Of a stretch of 64,000 nt of DNA, positions 36,598 through 43,503 are shown in pieces. Every line of letters starts with the position of its first letter. The stretch's first letter is position 1. The translations under genes and the position numbers were made by a program. Under the pieces are notes generated by a model. That model was not told where the DNA came from. It saw nothing but the letters and a program-made list of their open reading frames with translations, and made no database searches. This DNA comes from Pseudoalteromonas prydzensis. GTDB lineage: Bacteria > Pseudomonadota > Gammaproteobacteria > Enterobacterales > Alteromonadaceae. The stretch lies in assembly GCF_001661495.1 (NCBI RefSeq), contig NZ_BDDT01000001.1, positions 496,001-560,000 on the forward strand, in the 5' to 3' direction.

Positions 36598-37302
36598 ATG
36601 TCGGACCAAACTTTTGAGCTAAAAGGGAATCTTTTTACGTTATCAGTTTTACATCTTTACAGTACTGATATTAACCTTTTGGCAGAACAACTCTATACAA
36701 AAATAGCCCAAGCCCCTCGTTTTTTTGAAGGTGCGCCTATTGTTGTAAATTTAATTGAGATAAAAAACAGTCTTGTTGATTTTGTGCACTTAAAATCATT
36801 AATAGAACGAATGAATTTTAATGCTGTTGGTGTATGTAACGGCTCTGATGAGCAACATGCGCAAGCTAAGGCCGCTGGGCTATCTGTTTTAAATTATTCA
36901 CAAGACGTTAAGAGTGAACAAGTTATACAACAAAGTAATACCTCTATTGTTGAGAAAACAGTTTACTTACCAGCCCAAGTGATTAATGGCACAGTGCGCT
37001 CTGGTCAGCAAGTATATGCAAAAGATCGCGACTTAATTGTCTTTGGTGCGGTAAGTCATGGTGCAGAAGTAATTGCGGATGGCAATGTACATATTTATGG
37101 CACATTACGCGGCCGTGCAATTGCAGGCGCGCAAGGTTATAACGAAGCCCGCATTTTTTGTCAAAAACTAGAAGCAGAACTTGTTTCTATCAATGGCAAT
37201 TACTGGATCAGCGACTCCCTGCAAGGCGAGTTCTGGGGCAACGCGGCACAAATCCAACAAAAAAATGAATCATTAGAAATTTCAGCTTTGGTTAAAGGAT
37301 AA
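36598..37302 (+). CDS. minC: Septum site-determining protein MinC
   Basis: A 234-residue inhibitor of FtsZ polymerisation. The N-terminal domain (1-105) has the MinC fold pattern, and the C-terminal beta-helix domain (about 120-225) shows the Gly-Ala-Val-Ser-His-Gly-Ala-Glu-Val and Gly-Thr-Leu-Arg-Gly-Arg-Ala turns that bind MinD. It opens the minCDE operon, five bases before minD. Confidence 0.96.
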   Translation: MSDQTFELKGNLFTLSVLHLYSTDINLLAEQLYTKIAQAPRFFEGAPIVVNLIEIKNSLVDFVHLKSLIERMNFNAVGVCNGSDEQHAQAKAAGLSVLNYSQDVKSEQVIQQSNTSIVEKTVYLPAQVINGTVRSGQQVYAKDRDLIVFGAVSHGAEVIADGNVHIYGTLRGRAIAGAQGYNEARIFCQKLEAELVSINGNYWISDSLQGEFWGNAAQIQQKNESLEISALVKG

Positions 37303-37307
37303 ATCTT

Positions 37308-38117
37308 ATGGCAAAAGTAATTGTCGTTACGTCAGGTAAAGGTGGTGTAGGCAAAACTACATCGAGTGCTGCTATTGGCACAGGTTTAGCTCTAAAAGGC
37401 TATAAAACAGTCATTATTGACTTTGATATTGGGCTACGTAACCTTGATTTGATCATGGGTTGTGAGCGTCGTGTAGTTTATGATTTTGTTAACGTCATTA
37501 ATGGTGAAGCAAATCTTAATCAAGCACTGATCAAAGACAAGCGTGTTGAAAAGTTATTCTTACTGCCAGCTTCACAAACCCGTGATAAAGATGCACTTAC
37601 CCGTGAAGGTGTTGAGCGTGTATTAAACGAGCTGAAAAAAGACTTTGATTACATTGTTTGTGATTCTCCTGCTGGTATTGAAGCCGGTGCGATGATGGCA
37701 ATGTACTTTGCTGATGAAGCAATTGTAACAACCAATCCTGAAGTATCTTCAGTACGCGATTCAGACCGCATTTTAGGTATTTTGCATAGCAAATCTAAAC
37801 GCGCTGAAGAAGGCCTTGAAAATATTAAAGAGCATTTATTACTGACTCGCTACAACCCAGATCGCGTATCACGTGGTGAAATGCTATCAGTGGAAGATGT
37901 ACAAGATATTCTTTCTATACCGTTACTTGGGGTTATTCCTGAATCACAAGCGGTGTTAAGTGCATCAAACTCAGGTCAGCCCGTTATTCTTGACACTGAA
38001 TCTGATGCAGGCCAAGCCTATGCTGATGCGATCAATCGTTTATTAGGCGAAACAGTTGATTTTCGCTTCTTGGATGTAGAGAAGAAAGGTTTATTCAAAC
38101 GGATATTTGGAGGTTAA
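37308..38117 (+). CDS. minD: Septum site-determining ATPase MinD
   Basis: A 269-residue membrane-cycling ATPase. The deviant Walker A is Lys-Gly-Gly-Val-Gly-Lys-Thr-Thr at residues 11-18. The C-terminal amphipathic membrane-targeting helix (Lys-Lys-Gly-Leu-Phe-Lys-Arg-Ile-Phe) is present. It recruits MinC to the membrane and is released by MinE. Its last codons contain the GGAGG ribosome site of minE. Confidence 0.98.
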   Translation: MAKVIVVTSGKGGVGKTTSSAAIGTGLALKGYKTVIIDFDIGLRNLDLIMGCERRVVYDFVNVINGEANLNQALIKDKRVEKLFLLPASQTRDKDALTREGVERVLNELKKDFDYIVCDSPAGIEAGAMMAMYFADEAIVTTNPEVSSVRDSDRILGILHSKSKRAEEGLENIKEHLLLTRYNPDRVSRGEMLSVEDVQDILSIPLLGVIPESQAVLSASNSGQPVILDTESDAGQAYADAINRLLGETVDFRFLDVEKKGLFKRIFGG

Positions 38118-38118
38118 C

Positions 38119-38385
38119 GTGTCACTACTTGACTACTTCCGCTCAGAAAAGAAAAACACTGCGTCACTAGCAAAAGAGCGATTGCAGATCATTGTTGCGC
38201 ATGAGCGCTCACAGCGTGGTACACCAGATTATTTACCACAATTAAAGCAAGATATTCTTGATGTTATTCGTAAATACGTAAACATCAATACTGATGCGGT
38301 ACAAGTTCAATTCGATCAAAACGAAGATGACCTAGCGGTATTAGAACTCAACGTCACATTACCTGATGAAGAGAAAAAACCATAA
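38119..38385 (+). CDS. minE: Cell division topological specificity factor MinE
   Basis: An 88-residue MinE starting at GTG 38119, five bases after GGAGG; this gives the family N-terminus Ser-Leu-Leu-Asp-Tyr-Phe. The anti-MinCD helix (about 13-30) and the dimerisation part are intact. An upstream in-frame ATG at 38107 would add residues not found in the family. It stimulates MinD ATPase and drives pole-to-pole oscillation. Confidence 0.97.
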   Translation: MSLLDYFRSEKKNTASLAKERLQIIVAHERSQRGTPDYLPQLKQDILDVIRKYVNINTDAVQVQFDQNEDDLAVLELNVTLPDEEKKP

Positions 38386-38386
38386 T

Positions 38387-38415
38387 AAAAAGGGCGCTAT
38401 TTAAGCGCCCTTTTT
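38387..38415. terminator. Strong bidirectional terminator after minE
   Basis: A 12-bp stem AAAAAGGGCGCT/AGCGCCCTTTTT with a five-base loop serves minE rightward and the DUF1428 gene leftward. Confidence 0.95.
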
Positions 38416-38438
38416 ATTTTGCACACTCAATTAGCGAA

Positions 38439-38791
38439 TTAGCGTGTAACAATCGCCTTAAAACTGCCATAGATGAGACGTTTACCGTCAAATGGCATTG
38501 GGTTTTGTTGTAAATCGCAGATTGGATCTTGCATAAATTTAGCCATGCCTTCATCTCTGGCGGCTTTTGATTGCCACTTGACCCACGAGAACACCACTGT
38601 CTCATCTTCAGCACATTTTACTGCCTGTAAAAACGACGTATGTGTGCCATCTGGAACGTCATCCCCCAAGCTTCAATTACTTCAATTGCACCGCATTGTT
38701 TAAACACCTGTGCCGCTTTATCAGCATGCTCGGCATATTCAGCTTGTCTATGTGTGGGGACTGCACACACAAATCCATCAATATAACTCAT
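38439..38791 (-). pseudogene. DUF1428 (YbaA-like) gene with a frameshift in a G-run
   Basis: From an ATG at 38791 with AGGAG about seven bases upstream, the frame reads Met-Ser-Tyr-Ile-Asp-Gly-Phe-Val-Cys-Ala-Val-Pro, the DUF1428 N-terminus, up to Glu-Ala-Trp-Gly. The continuation, Asp-Asp-Val-Pro-Asp-Gly through Met-Pro-Phe-Asp-Gly-Lys-Arg, lies in another frame. The break is in five Gs (38663-38667); six would restore the YbaA-like sequence. It may be a recent loss, a phase-variable tract or a sequencing error. It is the last gene of the DGPF operon; DUF1428 shares the dimeric alpha-beta barrel fold of its neighbours. Confidence 0.82.
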
Positions 38792-38810
38792 TTTAATTCT
38801 CCTTTTATGT

Positions 38811-39182
38811 TTACCTATGCTGATTATCAGTTGTTTGCAGCTCTCTAACGGGCCTTATTTCAATACTGCCATAGCGAGCGGGAGGTATTTTACTGGCAAC
38901 GTGTATCGCTTCATTAAGGTCTTTCACATCTAATAAATAAAAACCAGCGAGCTGCTCTTTAGTTTCAGCAAAAGGGCCATCGGTTATTTCTACTTGGCCA
39001 CTGCGAACTCGTAATGTGGTTGCAATTGTTGTTGGCTGTAACGCCTGCCCTCCCAGCATAGAATTGCGTTCACGCAATGAATCACCACAGGCAATACATT
39101 CTTGATTCAATGCATCCCACTGCTGTTGCGATAATTTTTGCATTGTTGCTTCATCGTAATAAACCAGTGCCACATATTTCAT
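38811..39182 (-). CDS. YCII/DGPF-domain protein
   Basis: A 123-residue YCII-related protein with the signature Asp-Gly-Pro-Phe-Ala-Glu-Thr-Lys-Glu at residues 68-76 and a dimeric alpha-beta barrel pattern. DGPF proteins are the usual partners and targets of ECF42 sigma factors; their enzymatic role is unknown. It follows the YCII-PhnB fusion gene by 34 bp and precedes the frameshifted DUF1428 gene by 19 bp. Confidence 0.9.
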   Translation of the reverse strand: MKYVALVYYDEATMQKLSQQQWDALNQECIACGDSLRERNSMLGGQALQPTTIATTLRVRSGQVEITDGPFAETKEQLAGFYLLDVKDLNEAIHVASKIPPARYGSIEIRPVRELQTTDNQHR

Positions 39183-39216
39183 ATCAATACCTGCTTATTT
39201 TATAAATAAATATCAA

Positions 39217-40077
39217 TTAGTTACCATCATGGCTTGGTAACATTAGCATCCAACCAATACCGAATTTATCTGTGACTTGACCATACAAAGGTGACCAGAA
39301 AGTCTCCTCCAATGGCATCCTTACCTGACCGCCATCGGCTAAAGCAGCAAATACACTGCGCAAGATTTGCTCCGAATCAATTGTTAGAGTTAAATTAAAG
39401 CCGGAATAATTAACCCCATCATCTTGATTCTCGATACAGCCGTCAGTTGCCAATACTTTCATACCCGCAACAGTAAATTCGCTGTGCATTATCTTATCGT
39501 CAAAATTAGCGGGAATTGCGCCCTCAGGAATAGGCTCTGGGCTATCACTGAAACGAAACATCATAGCTATTTTTGCATTAAGGTGGGTCTGATAATAAGT
39601 TAATGCTTCTTCACATCGCCCTGAAAAAAACAGATAACAACTTGCTTTGGCCTGTTGCATTACAATGTTTTGTTGTAATTTATGCTCTTGCTCAGCAATA
39701 TTGCCATCGGTGTCTACTGCTGCGAAATCAGCCATTTCATAAAAAGGTCGGATCTCAATATCTGACTCTTCACTCATCGGGTTAGGACACTTTTTAACCC
39801 AAGCTATCGCTTCATCCATGGAGGCCACATTCCATACCCAGTAACCAGCAACGAGTTCATTAGTCTCGGCAAAGGGTCCTTTGGTCACAATCCGCTCAGT
39901 ATTACTAAAACGTACACGAACCCCTTCTTTGCTTGGTTTTAAGCCATCACCTGAGGCCATGATCCCCGCCGCAACGAGCTGCTCATTATAATCACCCATA
40001 GCACTTAGCAGCGCTTTATCGGGTAATTCACCATTTTCTGAACTGTTGCTTGCTTTAACTATCACCATAACTTTCAT
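39217..40077 (-). CDS. YCII/DGPF-PhnB (VOC-like) fusion protein
   Basis: A 286-residue two-domain protein. Residues 1-115 are a YCII/DGPF domain with the variant Thr-Lys-Gly-Pro-Phe-Ala-Glu-Thr at 65-72. Residues about 140-286 match the PhnB-type VOC fold (Tyr-Leu-Phe-Phe-Ser-Gly-Arg-Cys-Glu-Glu-Ala and a C-terminal Gly-Gln-Val-Thr-Asp-Lys-Phe-Gly-Ile-Gly-Trp). AAGGAG lies eight bases before the ATG. It is the first gene of the operon driven by a TGTCGA-type promoter. No biochemical function can be stated. Confidence 0.88.
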   Translation of the reverse strand: MKVMVIVKASNSSENGELPDKALLSAMGDYNEQLVAAGIMASGDGLKPSKEGVRVRFSNTERIVTKGPFAETNELVAGYWVWNVASMDEAIAWVKKCPNPMSEESDIEIRPFYEMADFAAVDTDGNIAEQEHKLQQNIVMQQAKASCYLFFSGRCEEALTYYQTHLNAKIAMMFRFSDSPEPIPEGAIPANFDDKIMHSEFTVAGMKVLATDGCIENQDDGVNYSGFNLTLTIDSEQILRSVFAALADGGQVRMPLEETFWSPLYGQVTDKFGIGWMLMLPSHDGN

Positions 40078-40130
40078 TTTGCTTACTCCTTGTGTTCTTA
40101 CATGAATAAAAATAGCACTTCATGTAGTAA

Positions 40131-40157
40131 TCGAATGGCAAAACATAAAATCGACAG
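40131..40157 (-). promoter_or_regulatory. Candidate ECF42-dependent promoter
   Basis: On the coding strand TGTCGA is followed after 18 bases by CGAT, about 55 bp before the fusion gene start. TGTCGA (-35) and CGA-type (-10) elements are the reported target of ECF42 sigma factors, whose gene lies immediately upstream here. The match is by eye and the spacing is not tested. Confidence 0.6.
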
Positions 40158-40181
40158 GTATTTAAAAATTTTATAACTATT

Positions 40182-41459
40182 TTATAAGGCCGCTAATTTA
40201 CGTTTTAATATTCGCTGCTCAGGGATTTGTTTGGTAAGCGTTAAAGCATGCTCAAGCGCAGCACGCGCCTCCTTTTTACGCCCTACCCGAGTTAAAAATT
40301 CGGCATAAGTGGCATAACAAAGATGATATTTTTGCATTACTTTTTGCTGTAATAGCTGCTCGACTAACACTAAGGCTGCCTCAGGGCCATGGTGCATAGC
40401 CACCGCAACAGTCCTATTAAGCTCAATAACGGGTGAAGGGGCTACGTGTAATAACAAAGAATACCAAGCCAAAATCTGCTCCCAGTCGGTATTGTTTGCA
40501 TCTGACGCCTGGGCATGCACTGCAGCAATGGCCGCTTGAATCGTATAAAAACCATATTCACTTTTAGCGGTGGCACTTTGCACTAACGCTATTCCCTCTT
40601 GGATCAGCGCTTGGTCCCATAGACTGCGGTCTTGCTCTGCTAAAATAATGATATCGCCATCTTTATTCGTTCGCGCATTATGGCGAGATCCGTTAAGTAA
40701 CATTAACGCAAGCAAGCCCGTTATTTCTGTGTCAGCTACTAATGACTGCAGCAGCCGTGCTAAGCGAATAGCCTCAACGGTCAACTCAGATCGCGTGACA
40801 CTATCACCAACAGAGGCTGAATATCCTTCGTTATACACCAGATAAATAACAGATAGCACCGCCTCAACTCTGCTCTCTAGCTCTTCTTTTGAGGGAAGTT
40901 GAAAGGGAATGTTAGCGTCTCGAATTTTCTGCTTGCCACGCACGATACGTTGAGCCATGGTCGATACAGAGGTTAAAAATGCACTTGCAATCTCTTCTGT
41001 TGTTAAGCCACATACTTCTCGTAACGTCAGTGCGACTTGTACTTTAATGTCTATGGCAGGGTGACAACAGGTAAAAATTAATCGCAATTGGTCATCGTTG
41101 ATTAACTGATCTTTTACAGTAGTTGATAAAGCAGACTCATCTGTAATAACAGTCTCTTCAACAGAGTCGTTTGCTAATTGCGCTACAATTTCATTATGTC
41201 GGTGTTGCCGTCGTAACTGATCTATCGCCTTAAAACGACCGGTAGAGACAAGCCAGTTCGCTGGTTTACTAGGAATACCTTCGGATTGCCAGTTGGTAAG
41301 CGCGACACTAAAAGCATCATGTAACGCTTCTTCTGCCAGCTCAAAATCTCCAAGTAAACGGATCAAAGTAGCATATATGCGCCGCCCTTCATCACGATAT
41401 ATAGCTGCTAGTTTATTTTTTACCGCTTCATTTGTGACGCGTGTATTATCTTTATTCAT
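40182..41459 (-). CDS. ECF42-type RNA polymerase sigma factor with C-terminal TPR-like domain
   Basis: About 425 residues, far longer than a normal ECF sigma factor. Region 2 ([11 protein letters not shown], then Asn-Trp-Leu-Val) and region 4 ([10 protein letters not shown]) occupy the first 190 residues. The remaining 235 residues are helical and TPR-like, the hallmark of ECF42. No anti-sigma gene is present, as expected if the C-terminal domain controls activity. The start is ATG at 41459 with AGG six bases upstream; the frame includes a preceding TTG. Targets are likely the adjacent DGPF genes. Confidence 0.9.
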   Translation of the reverse strand: MNKDNTRVTNEAVKNKLAAIYRDEGRRIYATLIRLLGDFELAEEALHDAFSVALTNWQSEGIPSKPANWLVSTGRFKAIDQLRRQHRHNEIVAQLANDSVEETVITDESALSTTVKDQLINDDQLRLIFTCCHPAIDIKVQVALTLREVCGLTTEEIASAFLTSVSTMAQRIVRGKQKIRDANIPFQLPSKEELESRVEAVLSVIYLVYNEGYSASVGDSVTRSELTVEAIRLARLLQSLVADTEITGLLALMLLNGSRHNARTNKDGDIIILAEQDRSLWDQALIQEGIALVQSATAKSEYGFYTIQAAIAAVHAQASDANNTDWEQILAWYSLLLHVAPSPVIELNRTVAVAMHHGPEAALVLVEQLLQQKVMQKYHLCYATYAEFLTRVGRKKEARAALEHALTLTKQIPEQRILKRKLAAL

Positions 41460-41645
41460 CAACCGCCTAGCTTATTTTTAGCTGAGGAATTACGCGCTGA
41501 CATTTTACCGCTGATGCCAACAAATATGTCCCAATTTACCCAAAACAGTAGCGCAGCAAAGCGCAATTATCAAACAAAACACACTAGCACAAGCAAGCTA
41601 ATGTATGGGATAGTTACAATGGCAGTTCAGGAAAAGGCGAATAGC

Positions 41646-41996
41646 ATGCAAAATCAGAAAATTTATAAAATGGCGTTTGCCAAGGTGTATCCTTTATATA
41701 TTAACAAAGCTCGACGAAAAGGCCGAAGTAAAGAGGAAGTAGACCGTATTATTTTCTGGTTAACCGGCTACAGTGATGCGCAATTAGTATCGCTACTGGC
41801 TGACCATACTGACTTTGAAACATTTTTCCAACAAGCCCCACAACTAAACCCTGCACGTAAGCTGATCACAGGGGTTATTTGTGGTGTTCGGATTGAAGAG
41901 ATAACGCAGACGATGATGCAAGAAATTCGCTACCTTGATAAGCTAGTAGATGAATTAGCTAAAGGCAAAGCCCTAGAAAAAATTCTACGAGCTTAA
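41646..41996 (+). CDS. DUF2200 family protein
   Basis: About 116 residues from an ATG at 41646 with AAAAGG eight bases upstream; the result ([11 protein letters not shown]) is the family N-terminus. Other signatures are Ile-Phe-Trp-Leu-Thr-Gly-Tyr-Ser and [10 protein letters not shown]. The frame is open upstream to 41514, with another possible start at 41619. It is cytoplasmic and of unknown function. It overlaps the convergent GNAT gene by 4 bp. Confidence 0.88.
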   Translation: MQNQKIYKMAFAKVYPLYINKARRKGRSKEEVDRIIFWLTGYSDAQLVSLLADHTDFETFFQQAPQLNPARKLITGVICGVRIEEITQTMMQEIRYLDKLVDELAKGKALEKILRA

Positions 41997-42418
41997 GTTT
42001 TACACCATTGCATATGGTATTCAAACTGATCATCACCCGTTACAGCAAACCCAAGCTGTTGGTATAAATAAAAAGCGGGATTGTGTTTTAATACAGTCAA
42101 ATTGATTTTAGCTGCGCGCGTTTTAAGATTGTTAATAACCGCACTACCATAGCCTTGCCCCTGATATGTGGGGGCTATTTGCAATTGCATTAGCTCAATT
42201 TCAGTCTCGTTTTGTATAAATTTTACGGCCCCAATTAACGTTCCATCATGATAAATTAGCTGATACGCAGCAAAATTGTCCATTAAGCGCACATTATGCT
42301 CCTGAGCAGTTAAATAAATCCCCTCTCGCGCTAAGTGCTCAACCATAGTCGCTAAACGCAGTGCCATTAAAAATGACTTATCACTTTCATTTGCTTGTAT
42401 AAATTCCAACGCCAACAT
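41993..42418 (-). CDS. GNAT-family N-acetyltransferase
   Basis: A 141-residue acetyltransferase with the acetyl-CoA loop Gln-Gly-Gln-Gly-Tyr-Gly-Ser-Ala, preceded by Leu-Gln-Ile-Ala-Pro-Thr-Tyr and followed by Tyr-Gln-Gln-Leu-Gly-Phe, the classic GNAT motifs. It starts 17 bp after the glycosylasparaginase gene and may be its operon partner. The acceptor is unknown. Confidence 0.88.
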   Translation of the reverse strand: MLALEFIQANESDKSFLMALRLATMVEHLAREGIYLTAQEHNVRLMDNFAAYQLIYHDGTLIGAVKFIQNETEIELMQLQIAPTYQGQGYGSAVINNLKTRAAKINLTVLKHNPAFYLYQQLGFAVTGDDQFEYHMQWCKT

Positions 42419-42435
42419 TCATTCCTTATGTCTCT

Positions 42436-43434
42436 TTAAAGTATGCTCGAAGCATCAAGTAATTGACTTCCAGCTTTTGATGTCACGGCATAGTTAAAAC
42501 CAGGCTGAATACAAAATGAGCCATATTCACCGGATTTACTCAACGCTAAAAACCCTACTTGAAACTGTTTATAATCGCCTAGTTTATTTGCAATGCGCTC
42601 AACGGCAGCCTTACAAGCTTGCGTGGGGGTCATGCCTTGGCGCATCATTTCAACGACTAAATGACAGCCCACCGTTTTGATCATCAGCTCTCCCATACCT
42701 GTGGCTGTTGCAGCCCCCACTTCATTATCAACATACAGTCCAGCGCCGATAATAGGTGAGTCCCCCACTCTGCCAGACATTTTAAACGCCGCGCCGCTAG
42801 TGGTACAGGCACCCGACAAATCACCATTACTATCAAGGGCTAACATACCGATTGTGTCATGATTTTCAATATTGATCACAGGTGCATATTTTGATTCCAC
42901 CAACCAATCTTGCCAGGCTTTTTTGGCTTTACTAGTCAATAGGTTTTGCTCTTCAAAACCCTGTGATTTAGCAAATTGAAGTGCGCCTTCGCCCACCAGC
43001 ATTACGTGCGGGGTTTTATCCATCACTAATCGGGCAACAGAAATTGGGTGCTTAATATGTTGTAAAAATGCGACAGAGCCACAGTTTTGATTTTCGTCCA
43101 TAATGCAAGCATCAAGCGTGACATTACCTTCTCGATCCGGGTAACCACCATAACCTACCGTCATCACATCTGGATCCGCTTCAGGGATACGCACACCCGC
43201 TTCCACTGCATCAATCGCTTTGCCGTGCTTGACGAGAATACCCCAGGCTTCTTGATTGGCAGCTAATCCATGTTGCCATGTCGATACTACAATCGGTTTA
43301 ACCTGTACGTTTGCAACAGCTGCAGGTTTATTTAACGGCTGTTTTTGAGCAAATCCCTTAGCAGTCAAAGCGCTTGCACCTAAGGCAAGCATCGTTGTGA
43401 GTGATTGCTTTAAAAACTCTCTTTTACTATTCAT
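42436..43434 (-). CDS. Exported N4-(beta-N-acetylglucosaminyl)-L-asparaginase (glycosylasparaginase)
   Basis: A 332-residue Ntn-hydrolase closely resembling flavobacterial glycosylasparaginase, which cuts the GlcNAc-Asn bond of glycopeptides to aspartate and the sugar amine. Autocleavage should occur before Thr194 in Asn-His-Asp-Thr-Ile-Gly; Gly-Arg-Val-Gly-Asp-Ser-Pro and Thr-Ala-Thr-Gly-Met-Gly form the substrate pocket. The N-terminus Ser-Lys-Arg-Glu-Phe-Leu-Lys plus a hydrophobic stretch resembles a Tat signal with KR in place of RR; matching Sec export is possible. It is third in a TBDR-lipoprotein-glycosylasparaginase operon, which points to glycopeptide use. Confidence 0.93.
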   Translation of the reverse strand: MNSKREFLKQSLTTMLALGASALTAKGFAQKQPLNKPAAVANVQVKPIVVSTWQHGLAANQEAWGILVKHGKAIDAVEAGVRIPEADPDVMTVGYGGYPDREGNVTLDACIMDENQNCGSVAFLQHIKHPISVARLVMDKTPHVMLVGEGALQFAKSQGFEEQNLLTSKAKKAWQDWLVESKYAPVINIENHDTIGMLALDSNGDLSGACTTSGAAFKMSGRVGDSPIIGAGLYVDNEVGAATATGMGELMIKTVGCHLVVEMMRQGMTPTQACKAAVERIANKLGDYKQFQVGFLALSKSGEYGSFCIQPGFNYAVTSKAGSQLLDASSIL

Positions 43435-43463
43435 GGCTAAATCTTTATGTAATTTGAAACATA

Positions 43464-43490
43464 AAGGCCAACAGGTAAACTGCTGGCCTT
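43464..43490 (-). terminator. Possible terminator/attenuator between lipoprotein and glycosylasparaginase genes
   Basis: AAGGCCA/TGGCCTT with an inner CAG/CTG pairing lies just past the lipoprotein stop. The U-tail is weak, so partial read-through into the glycosylasparaginase gene is likely. Confidence 0.5.
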
Positions 43491-43503
43491 GGGTCTGTTA
43501 AAA

